Assembly (NCBI GenBank): GCA_029938505.1
Contig: JAOZUV010000155.1
Location: forward strand, 1 to 5,473
DNA length: 5,473 nt
Direction of reading: 5' to 3'
From: Bacteroidales bacterium
GTDB taxonomy: Bacteria; Bacteroidota; Bacteroidia; Bacteroidales; GCA-2711565
Under the pieces are notes generated by a model. It was not told the origin of the DNA. It saw only the letters and a program-made list of their open reading frames with translations, and made no database searches. Each line of letters begins with the position of its first letter. Position 1 is the stretch's first letter. Positions 1-5,410 of the stretch are shown one piece after another. The position numbers were made by a program, and so were the translations under genes.

Positions 1-1
1 C

Positions 2-253
2 CTTTTATCTTTAATACAAGATCAAAATTCAAATTTAGTAACAGTTACTAAGTCGCAAGGCGAACTGGCTCAGTCTTTTGGGGTAAATCGTCCATCTTTA
101 GCTCGCGAAGTACGTTCATTGCATAATTCTGGGCTCATTGAAGCCGAAGGCAAAGAAATCAAAGTATTGAGTCGTAAAAAACTTAGCCAGATGTTATCTT
201 GTAAGTCTAATTTATGTACTAATTGTTTGTATTTTGAAAAGAAAAGAGCTTAG
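2..253 (+). CDS. Crp/Fnr-family transcriptional regulator, C-terminal part (5' end outside window)
   Basis: Open from the window edge to a TAG at 251-253, giving 83 residues that match the C-terminal winged helix-turn-helix of Crp/Fnr regulators. The HTH lies at about residues 18-45 of the fragment: KSQGELAQSFGV, then the recognition helix NRPSLAREVRSL, then the wing segment GLIEAEGKEIKVL. The sensory cyclic-nucleotide-binding-like domain and the start are off the left edge, so the ligand is unknown. After the usual final helix (RKKLSQML) the protein carries an extra tail with three cysteines at fragment residues 67, 72 and 75 (C-X4-C-X2-C), then LYFEKKRA. Bacillus subtilis Fnr also ends in a Cys cluster that binds a [4Fe-4S] centre, though with the spacing C-X2-C-X4-C. 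Redox or oxygen sensing is therefore an inference, not shown. Its stop codon overlaps that of the convergent SYLF gene. The family call is firm; the specific role is open. Confidence 0.88.
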   Translation, partial: LLSLIQDQNSNLVTVTKSQGELAQSFGVNRPSLAREVRSLHNSGLIEAEGKEIKVLSRKKLSQMLSCKSNLCTNCLYFEKKRA

Positions 254-801
254 TCTCTATTCCTGAAAGGTTTAAATTTAAATACTTGTCCACCTACTGC
301 AGCTTCGTACATTAATCCTCCTTTTTGCATGGTAAAAATCATAATACCTTCATCGTATTTTGCATCGGCCGATGCTCCTTCGGTAGCTGCAACAGCAGAT
401 ACTTGAGCCGCTACTTTGACTTTACCATTTTTTATCTTATTAAATTTATCTTTGTTTTCAATAAAGATAATTTCACGGTAGGCTTGTCCTCCAAATTGAA
501 ATCCAATACTTACTTGAGTTAGTTTAATAATACCTGTTCTTTTTCCACTTTTATAGAGAATTCCTGTTCCAGCTGCACCACCAATTCCTATACCGCCCTT
601 ACCAACATTAGGAATAATGACATAAGCATAGGCATTTTCGAAATGTTCTTCCATTTTAAAATCAGCCTTTAGGAATTCTTTTTTTGCTTTTTCACAGTCA
701 TTGATAATTGACTTTATTTTTTCTCTTGATTGAGCATCAGCAGCTGTATTCAGAATTAAAATTAATGAAGCTGCTAGTAGTAGTTTTATAGTGTTTTTCA
801 T
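250..801 (-). CDS. SYLF/Ysc84-domain (DUF500, lipid-binding) secreted protein
   Basis: 183 residues. A clear N-terminal signal peptide (MKNTIKLLLAASLILILNTA, probable cleavage after AADA at about residue 23) predicts export to the periplasm or outer envelope. The rest is one SYLF domain: a short helical lead (SREKIKSIINDCEKAKKEFL), then AYVIIPNVGKGGIGIGGAAG at about 58-77, GFQFGGQAYREIIFI at about 100-114, a Gly/Ala-rich stretch and a final AAVGGQVFKF. In eukaryotic SYLF proteins (Ysc84, SH3YL1) the domain binds phosphoinositides. Bacterial versions are common single-domain exported proteins of similar size whose function is not settled. The start is fixed by the signal peptide. No strong Shine-Dalgarno precedes it; the leader is A-rich. 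It starts 7 bases after the cyclase stop, so it is probably the last gene of the transporter-cyclase-SYLF operon. Nothing in the sequence ties its function to the other two. Confidence 0.87.
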   Translation of the reverse strand: MKNTIKLLLAASLILILNTAADAQSREKIKSIINDCEKAKKEFLKADFKMEEHFENAYAYVIIPNVGKGGIGIGGAAGTGILYKSGKRTGIIKLTQVSIGFQFGGQAYREIIFIENKDKFNKIKNGKVKVAAQVSAVAATEGASADAKYDEGIMIFTMQKGGLMYEAAVGGQVFKFKPFRNRD

Positions 802-808
802 AGTTTAT

Positions 809-1438
809 TTAGTTTATGTTTCTAGCGAAGGCTCTTACAGGCGAACCATCGGCACCCTCTAACTTTAAAGGTATACAGTTTAATTCAAATTGTTTATTAA
901 TAAGCTTGTCGAGATTAGTTAAATTCTCAATAATCAAAATTTCATTTTTCAAAAGTAAATTATGATTGGGAAGCACATTACAATTCATTTTATCTGCTGA
1001 GATATGATCAAACCCAACCGCCTTGAGATCAAAATTCACTAACCATTCAGTTGCTTCAACAGTGGGGGTCGGAAAATTATCTAAATATTCTGGAGTATTC
1101 TATTTGTTTTGCCATCCTGTATAAAAAAGTACAAAATCAGCTTTTTCAATTTTATTTTTCAATGGTTTTAATAGTTCTAAACCAATTGATTCTTCTTTTG
1201 AACAATCAATAACGATGGCTTGTCCTATAAATTGTTCGATTGGAAATTCATCCAATGATCTGGCATCTGGTATGATATGACAGGGTGCATCAATATGGGT
1301 GCCAGCATGGCTGCGGGTATGTATCTTTAACTCGGCATACCCGTTCTTATCGATCGTACTTTCAGCTTCAATTATTGGGGATTTAGTCTCTGGGTAAACA
1401 GTAATATTATTGTTTAATTGATGTGTTAAATCTATCAT
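809..1438 (-). pseudogene. Cyclase-family (PF04199, kynurenine formamidase-like) hydrolase, interrupted by one in-frame TAG
   Basis: The frame from ATG at 1438 to TAA at 809 has 209 positions before the stop, the usual length of bacterial KynB-type enzymes (about 207-209), with no indels. One TAG sits at position 113. The N-terminal piece (1-112) carries the family signature HAGTHIDAPCH at 44-54. The piece beyond the TAG has GFDHISAD (142-149), NHNLLL and IIENL. From memory, KynB binds two zinc ions through H50, H54, D56, H60, H160 and E172. The counterparts here are H44, H48, D50, H54, H159 and E171, with the same 12-residue gap between the last two, so every ligand is present. Family members hydrolyse amides such as N-formylkynurenine; the substrate here cannot be read from sequence. 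The N-terminal piece alone lacks the last two ligands and should be inactive. The downstream piece has a GTG at 1039 but no convincing start. It could be a recent nonsense allele, a read-through gene or a sequencing error. Confidence 0.85.
1100..1102 (-). other. In-frame amber (TAG) codon inside the cyclase gene
   Basis: On the minus strand the reading is TGG CAA AAC AAA TAG AAT ACT CCA, that is GWQNK-stop-NTP. The frame continues open, with family-like residues (PEYLDNFPTPTVEATEWLV) directly after it. Many family members have a TGWxxYW-type segment here, so a TGG (Trp) to TAG change is a plausible origin. That alignment is from memory and is inference. TAG also ends the neighbouring Crp/Fnr gene, so a genome-wide reassignment of TAG is unlikely. 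Confidence 0.8.
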
Positions 1439-1481
1439 TTTATGGTTTCAATACAATGTTAATATTTTTTGAACTTGGATT

Positions 1482-3020
1482 TTAAACTGGTACTGTATAA
1501 TGAATTCCAGCATCTGGTCCGAGTGGCAGTCCTAGCAATAACCAAGCTACCAATAGTAATATCCATACAAACATGAAGGCAATAGAATAAGGTACCATAG
1601 TCACGATAATGGTTCCAATTCCAGCTTTTGGATCATATTTTTGGAAAAAGGCAATGATTAATGCAAAGAAACTCATCATGGGTGAAATCACATTGGTGAC
1701 ACTATCACCAATTCGGTAAACCACTTGTGATAGTTCGGGTGAATATCCCATAATCATAAACATTGGAATGAAAATAGGAGCAAGGATCGCCCATTTTGCA
1801 GAGGCACTTCCCATCAGCATATTGATAGCCGCCGAAAGTAAAATAAAAAGTATCATTAAAGGAATCAGTCCAATATCTGCCGACATTAATAAATCTGCGC
1901 CATTTACAGCTAGGATAATCCCTAAATTACTCCATTTAAAATAAGCTACGAATTGGGCTGCAAAAAATACGAGCACAATATAGGTTGCCAGTGTTTTCAT
2001 TGAGGCCGACATGCCTTTAATTACATCAGCATCATTTTTAAACGTACCTGTACTAAACCCATAAGCCAAGCCAGTTCCTCCTGCGGTGATAAACAACATG
2101 GCTACTACTCCTCGAATCAAAGGGGAATTCAAGATTGTTCCATCAGTACCTCTAAAAAATCCATCCTCTGGAAGAACCCCAATAAGGGTGATAATGATAA
2201 TTCCGATTAAGGTAAACAATGCCATCCATAATCCTCTTTTTTCCTTTTTATCGAGTTTGTCAAATGATTTTTCCTTCTCCGTCAATTCGCCTTTATAGGT
2301 TCCCAGCCGGGGTTCAATAATTTTGTCGGTAATATAAGTACCCGTTATGGCGATTATAAAGGTGGAAACTATCATGAAGTAATAGTTGGCAGTGGGATTC
2401 ACTTGATAGGCAGGGTCTAATATTTGAGCTGCTTCTTGAGATAATCCTGCTAAAAGAGGATCAACGGTTCCTAATATCAAATTGGCACTAAATCCACCTG
2501 AAACTCCCGCGAAAGCGGCAGCCATACCTGTAATTGGATGACGCCCAACGGCGATATAAATTACTCCCGCTAGTGGGATTAGTAAAACATATCCCACATC
2601 AGAAGCTACATTTGATAAAATACCTGACAATACAACCACAAAAGTGAGTATTCTTTTTGGTGAGTTTAATACCAATAATCGGATGATGGCATTAATTAAA
2701 CCACTTTGTTCGGCAATACCAATACCTAATAAGGCCACTAAAACAATTCCCAATGGAGCAAATCCAGTGAAATTATCCACCATCTCTAATAAGATGCGAT
2801 GGATGCCCTCTTGAGATAAAAGATTGACAGGTCTAATAAGTTCTTTTGTACCAGGATGAATAACTTCCCAACCTAGGGCATATCCAAGTGCAGATAATAA
2901 TAGAGCTGCTAAAGCAAATAAAGCAAAAAGTGTGGCTGGATGAGGCAGTGCATTTCCTGCGCGTTCAGTCCAATTAAGCATACGTTGAAATAGGCCTGGT
3001 TTGGGGGTCGTCGTACTCAT
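1482..3020 (-). CDS. AbgT-family transporter (p-aminobenzoyl-glutamate / antimetabolite transporter family)
   Basis: 512 residues, close to the roughly 508 of E. coli AbgT, and apparently intact. It is a polytopic inner-membrane protein with hydrophobic segments at about 31-50, 88-105, 122-158, 165-192, 212-232, 264-283, 300-322, 342-361, 366-424 (re-entrant/TM region) and 440-500. A charged cytoplasmic-type loop lies at about 235-262 (GELTEKEKSFDKLDKKEKRG). Conserved family blocks are GGFSANLILGTVDPLLAG (175-192), NMLMGSASAKWAILAP (400-415) and YRIGDSVTNVISPMMSF (435-451). Residues studied in the homologue YdaH (recalled as D180, N390, W400, P418, R426, D429) have counterparts D187, N400, W410, P428, R436 and D439; the last five keep identical relative spacing. 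E. coli AbgT imports p-aminobenzoyl-glutamate, while YdaH and MtrF were reported to export sulfonamides, so direction and substrate here are undecided. It is the first gene of a probable operon with the cyclase (43-base gap) and SYLF genes. Confidence 0.93.
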   Translation of the reverse strand: MSTTTPKPGLFQRMLNWTERAGNALPHPATLFALFALAALLLSALGYALGWEVIHPGTKELIRPVNLLSQEGIHRILLEMVDNFTGFAPLGIVLVALLGIGIAEQSGLINAIIRLLVLNSPKRILTFVVVLSGILSNVASDVGYVLLIPLAGVIYIAVGRHPITGMAAAFAGVSGGFSANLILGTVDPLLAGLSQEAAQILDPAYQVNPTANYYFMIVSTFIIAITGTYITDKIIEPRLGTYKGELTEKEKSFDKLDKKEKRGLWMALFTLIGIIIITLIGVLPEDGFFRGTDGTILNSPLIRGVVAMLFITAGGTGLAYGFSTGTFKNDADVIKGMSASMKTLATYIVLVFFAAQFVAYFKWSNLGIILAVNGADLLMSADIGLIPLMILFILLSAAINMLMGSASAKWAILAPIFIPMFMIMGYSPELSQVVYRIGDSVTNVISPMMSFFALIIAFFQKYDPKAGIGTIIVTMVPYSIAFMFVWILLLVAWLLLGLPLGPDAGIHYTVPV

Positions 3021-3058
3021 ATAATTAGAAAGTTCGTGAAAAAAAATAAAAGTGAGTA

Positions 3059-3066
3059 CAAACCTA
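3059..3066 (-). promoter_or_regulatory. Candidate -7 promoter element for the AbgT-cyclase-SYLF operon
   Basis: Read on the minus strand the bases are TAGGTTTG, a full match to the Bacteroidota -7 consensus TAnnTTTG. It lies 38 bases ahead of the transporter ATG, which would leave a leader of roughly 30 bases. No good TTTG -33 box sits at the expected 19-21 base spacing (the bases there read ATCT/TATC/TTAT), so the promoter may be weak or need an activator. The assignment rests on motif and position only. Confidence 0.5.
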
Positions 3067-3121
3067 ATAAATTTTATCTTGTGGTAGATAAGTATTTTGC
3101 TTTTATAATATTTTTAACATT

Positions 3122-3137
3122 TTGGCTTTAATGCCAA
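3122..3137. promoter_or_regulatory. Small palindrome TTGGC-N6-GCCAA upstream of the AbgT operon
   Basis: Perfect 5-base arms around TTTAAT, 16 bases in all, lying 55 bases further upstream than the -7 box. Arm length and 6-base spacer are the same geometry as Crp-type operators (TGTGA-N6-TCACA), though the arm sequence differs. It could be an operator for a dimeric regulator or just a chance hairpin. It does not extend beyond the five base pairs on either side. Confidence 0.25.
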
Positions 3138-3209
3138 TTAAAATTGTTAGTTTTTTTGTCCAGTTAATGATAAAAAGAGAAAGGTTTGTATGCAAGCCCG
3201 TTTAAACTG

Positions 3210-3296
3210 TGTCATTGAACGCAGTGAGAAATCTCCTCAGATAATTTTAATAAGTATGGAGATGTCTCAGTGTCGCTCCGCTTCTTCGACATGACA
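3210..3296 (+). repeat. Dispersed imperfect-palindrome repeat, copy 1
   Basis: About 87 bases, from TGTCATT to ATGACA. The outer ends and an inner pair (GTGAGAAATCTCC at 3224-3236 against GGAGATGTCTCAG at 3258-3270) are imperfect inverted repeats around the AT-rich loop 3237-3257. The right arm is about 10 bases longer (CGCTCCGCTTC), giving an asymmetric bulge. Bases 3217-3271 are identical to 5419-5473. Copy 1 lacks two bases (TC) after GTCATT compared with copy 2. Short palindromic repeats with GTCATTTCGA...TCGACATGAC ends are common between genes in Bacteroidota genomes. It encodes nothing and is probably a non-autonomous, REP- or MITE-like element. It sits in the spacer between the divergent AbgT and T9SS genes. 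Confidence 0.85.
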
Positions 3297-3302
3297 ATAA
3301 TC

Positions 3303-3340
3303 AGGGGTGCAACCTTAAGGTTGCACCCCTTTCTCTTTTT
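3303..3340 (+). terminator. Strong rho-independent terminator with no gene directly upstream
   Basis: Bases 3303-3330 form a perfect 28-base palindrome (14-bp arms, AGGGGTGCAACCTT and its complement). The stem is followed by TTCTCTTTTT, a U-tract for + strand transcripts. On the minus strand no T-run follows, so it works in the + direction. Because the upstream gene (AbgT) points away, nothing annotated would be terminated here except a transcript starting between about 3021 and 3303. It begins 6 bases after repeat copy 1. It may be left over from a lost gene, end a small RNA, or shield the next gene from upstream transcription. Confidence 0.75.
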
Positions 3341-3368
3341 GTGCATTCAAAATTATTTACTATTTTTA
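3338..3368 (+). promoter_or_regulatory. Candidate Bacteroidota-type promoter for the T9SS cargo gene
   Basis: TTTG at 3338-3341, a 19-base spacer, then TATTTTTA at 3361-3368. This fits TTTG-N19-TAnnTTTG with one mismatch (final G to A). Transcription would start near 3375, about 38 bases before the ATG at 3414. The -33 box lies inside the T-tract of the preceding terminator. A TATAAT at 3385-3390 has no proper -35 partner and is less likely to be the element used. Confidence 0.45.
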
Positions 3369-3413
3369 CTCTTGCTCCCTATTTTATAATTACATAACGT
3401 ATTTTTTATCCTT

Positions 3414-4052
3414 ATGAAAGATAATTTACGCAGGAGAATAACTAAAAAAGGAATTGCACTTATCATTATCCTTAGTTTATTTCCAAGCTTGCAAGGTTTT
3501 AAACTTGCTTCCGATACTTATATGACAACTGCTGATGATTTTTCAAGTCTCAAATCAAGCGAGAGCCTAAAATCCGGAAGTGAAACCATACGATTCCAAA
3601 ATCGTGAGGATCTCCCCTGGGCAGATGTCCCCGCTGAAAGCAAAGAATACATGGATAAAAGCTGGAAAAGTCATGTGGTCGTTCTCAGGTCAGAAAACGC
3701 AAAACTGGTAGAACAAGAGCCCAACCGAATCGATGCTGGAGAAGCCTCTCAGGACATCATGACCCACCTAGAGGAGTTTTATACCAACTGTGGGGTCGAT
3801 GTAAAATTTGATGTGTACAAAGAAGATGCCGATATCATCGATATTTCTGCAGACCTGTACGCCGATTCTGAAACGCAAGGGTTAAAAGAAGCTACTAACT
3901 TCATTAATACAGCTGAAGCAGAAGGTTCTGATCTTGATCAAATGTTAGATGATTTTGCGGCTTCTCGTGGTATTTCTCGAGAAGACATCTTAACGCTCTT
4001 CTATGTCGCTCATAATCAAGGAATTACCCCTGGGCCTATACAAATTTCATAG
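3414..4052 (+). CDS. N-terminal fragment of the T9SS cargo protein: signal peptide plus unassigned region
   Basis: 212 residues as read. MKDNLRRRITKKG is a basic n-region, IALIIILSLFPSL the hydrophobic core, and cleavage is probable near QG at 27-28, so the product enters the Sec pathway. After a Ser/Thr-rich linker (about 33-60) comes an acidic, mixed region: LPWADVPAESKEYMDKSWKS (67-86), HLEEFYTNCGVDVKFDVYKE (118-137), and a segment with helix-like character that includes LDQMLDDFAASRGISREDIL (174-193). I recognise no family in it. The last residues ITPGPIQIS are out of frame with the rest of the protein and are not expected in the original product. The start is supported by the signal peptide and by the promoter 38-76 bases upstream. 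Translated alone it would be an exported truncated protein lacking the T9SS tail. Confidence 0.7.
   Translation: MKDNLRRRITKKGIALIIILSLFPSLQGFKLASDTYMTTADDFSSLKSSESLKSGSETIRFQNREDLPWADVPAESKEYMDKSWKSHVVVLRSENAKLVEQEPNRIDAGEASQDIMTHLEEFYTNCGVDVKFDVYKEDADIIDISADLYADSETQGLKEATNFINTAEAEGSDLDQMLDDFAASRGISREDILTLFYVAHNQGITPGPIQIS
4016..4049 (+). other. Frameshift zone in the T9SS cargo gene
   Basis: The first frame is open to the TAG at 4050. The second is open from 4016, directly after a TAA at 4013. Any join must therefore lie in this stretch and moves reading back by one base. The run CCCC (4027-4030) is the only homopolymer of four in the zone. No X-XXY-YYZ slippery heptamer in the right phase is present, so a mutation or sequencing error fits better than programmed frameshifting. 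Confidence 0.75.
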
Positions 4053-4126
4053 GACATGGATTTGCACTTAAGGCAGCAACAAATCTCGGAATTGAAAGTT
4101 ACAGAAGTACTGTTGGCGCCCATGAA

Positions 4127-5398
4127 ATGATAAAAATGCAACTCGGAGAAACAGATAATCAACTCACTTCCTCTCCTACAAAAGGCTATATTTATGAAGT
4201 CCCCACTAATTCCGATGGATCACAAAAATATGACTTCCGAGAAAATGCAAATGATACCGATGAAGTACGAGAGTTAACTACTATGTCTCTACCGGGGGCT
4301 CGATATCGACGACAGATTCTTATTGCTTCTGGACTGGAGATAGAACTCTGGGATCATATCAGTCAAAGCTTTATCAAAATACGCATGGGGAACGAAGAAC
4401 ACTATTCTTGGAAGCATGGTCTATGGGATCGACTTGACTTCTATTGTGGGGAAGAAGTCTCTGACACCACCTCCCCAGAAGTCACTTCCGAAGGATACAG
4501 TCCTTCTGGAATGCTCGAAGTCTTCACGGGCGTAAGTCTTACTATACCTTTTGATGAACCAATGAAAGTGGGTTCTGGAACACTTGAAATACTAAACGCT
4601 GATGGCACACCTTTTGCGAGTTTCGATGCCAGTGAAGCTGGTATTGATGGCAACAATGTATCGTTTCCAGCGATAAATTTTGATAGTGAGTCTCAATATC
4701 ATGTCAATTATCCTGCTGGATTTGTTACCGACCTTTCTGGGAATCCTTGTGCTGAGGTCTCCGATGACTCGTGGTCGTTTGAAACCCCAGATGTGACTGG
4801 CCCCGAGATTGTTTCAGGAAGTCAATCTCCATTGGGTGCCAATATTGAAACAACACTGAAAGTAGAATTTAATACCAATGAAGTGATCACCATTCCTGCG
4901 GGAGCGGAGATCGAAATATGGGACATCGACAACAACCAATCTGCTTTTGTATTTTCTGGTTCTGATATCACCGTTGATCAAACAGGAACGCATGTTTCAA
5001 CTATTGAAACTTCCCTAAACCCCGCCACAAATTACCGTGTTATTGTAAAAGAAGGGGCGGCTATTGATGAAAATGAAAATAAGATGACACAAAAACAATG
5101 GGAATTTAAAACAAAGGATAATGTTGGTATTGATGAGATTGATAATAAAACTATGAAACTCTATCCAAACCCGTGTCTTTCTAATAGTCCTCTCACGATT
5201 GAAGGGCTCAAAAGTCGCTCTATTCATTGTGTAGTATTTGATATGAATGGACGAGTTGTTTACTCGGGTAATTTCGAAAGCAATAATGGGAAATTTATCG
5301 TTACACCAAAAGATCTTTCGTCTGGCATGCACCTAATGCGCATAGACGACCGAGATGGAAAAGAAGAATCTCTCTCTGCAAGATTTATCGTCAAATAA
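4127..5398 (+). CDS. C-terminal fragment of the T9SS cargo protein: two Ig-like domains and type IX sorting domain
   Basis: 423 residues from the first ATG, but this ATG is unlikely to be a true start: the same frame continues upstream to 4016 with coherent sequence (NYPWAYTNFIGHGF and onward). Residues 1-112 finish the unassigned region, with RYRRQILIASGLEIELWDHI (59-78) and HYSWKHGLWDRLDFYCGEE (92-110). Residues 113-221 (DTTSPEVTSEGYSPSG to WSFETPD) and 222-330 (VTGPEIVSGSQSPLGA to WEFKTKD) are two Big_5/SbsA-type Ig-like repeats, each opening with a T(S)GPEIV-like strand and closing with W(S/E)F(E/K)T. Residues 340-423 are a T9SS type A sorting domain: LYPNPCL, VFDMNGRVVYSG, DLSSGMHLMRI, and a final FIVK. 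Such tails direct proteins across the outer membrane in Bacteroidota, where they are usually cleaved and the cargo anchored or released. A surface or secreted adhesin, enzyme or binding protein is likely; the activity is unknown. Confidence 0.78.
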   Translation: MIKMQLGETDNQLTSSPTKGYIYEVPTNSDGSQKYDFRENANDTDEVRELTTMSLPGARYRRQILIASGLEIELWDHISQSFIKIRMGNEEHYSWKHGLWDRLDFYCGEEVSDTTSPEVTSEGYSPSGMLEVFTGVSLTIPFDEPMKVGSGTLEILNADGTPFASFDASEAGIDGNNVSFPAINFDSESQYHVNYPAGFVTDLSGNPCAEVSDDSWSFETPDVTGPEIVSGSQSPLGANIETTLKVEFNTNEVITIPAGAEIEIWDIDNNQSAFVFSGSDITVDQTGTHVSTIETSLNPATNYRVIVKEGAAIDENENKMTQKQWEFKTKDNVGIDEIDNKTMKLYPNPCLSNSPLTIEGLKSRSIHCVVFDMNGRVVYSGNFESNNGKFIVTPKDLSSGMHLMRIDDRDGKEESLSARFIVK

Positions 5399-5410
5399 AA
5401 CCCCTTTAAT

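Larger units (their letters stand above)
3414..5398 (+). pseudogene. Secreted T9SS cargo protein with two SbsA-type Ig-like domains, split by a -1 frameshift
   Basis: Two frames together describe one protein. Frame A opens at ATG 3414 with a signal peptide and ends at TAG 4050-4052. Frame B is open from 4016 to TAA 5396-5398 and ends in a T9SS sorting domain. Restoring one base would give about 661 residues: signal peptide (1 to about 28), unassigned N-terminal region (to about 345), two Ig-like domains, and the C-terminal sorting tail. The N-terminal half has the export signal and the C-terminal half the T9SS signal, so neither piece alone would be correctly delivered to the cell surface. 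The bases CCCC at 4027-4030 are the simplest site for a lost base: an extra C gives ITPWAYTNFIGHGF. A real inactivating mutation and a homopolymer sequencing error are both possible. Repeat copies flank the gene on both sides. Confidence 0.82.

Noticed and set aside
809..1039. The downstream cyclase piece as an independent small gene starting at GTG 1039
   Set aside because: The same frame is open and family-like for 20 codons before that GTG, right up to the TAG. This shows it is the interior of a longer gene and not a true start.
1100..1102. TAG reassigned to an amino acid in this organism
   Set aside because: TAG serves as the normal end of the Crp/Fnr gene at 251-253, just where its protein should end, so general reassignment is not supported.
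2086..2298. A 70-residue open frame on the + strand within the AbgT gene
   Set aside because: It is antisense to a well-conserved membrane protein, has low-complexity hydrophobic/basic composition, and has no start signals; it is a shadow of the coding strand. The same applies to frames at 325-522 (+), 4441-4656 (-) and 5015-5332 (-).
3211..3295. A single CRISPR-like repeat unit
   Set aside because: Only two copies about 2.2 kb apart, no regular spacers and no cas genes. The imperfect palindrome fits a REP/MITE-like element better.
4016..4052. Programmed -1 ribosomal frameshift joining the two T9SS gene halves
   Set aside because: The phase is right for -1, but no X-XXY-YYZ heptamer exists in the zone. 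The closest, T-ACC-CCT, would need Thr-tRNA to pair with TAC. No obvious stimulatory hairpin follows.
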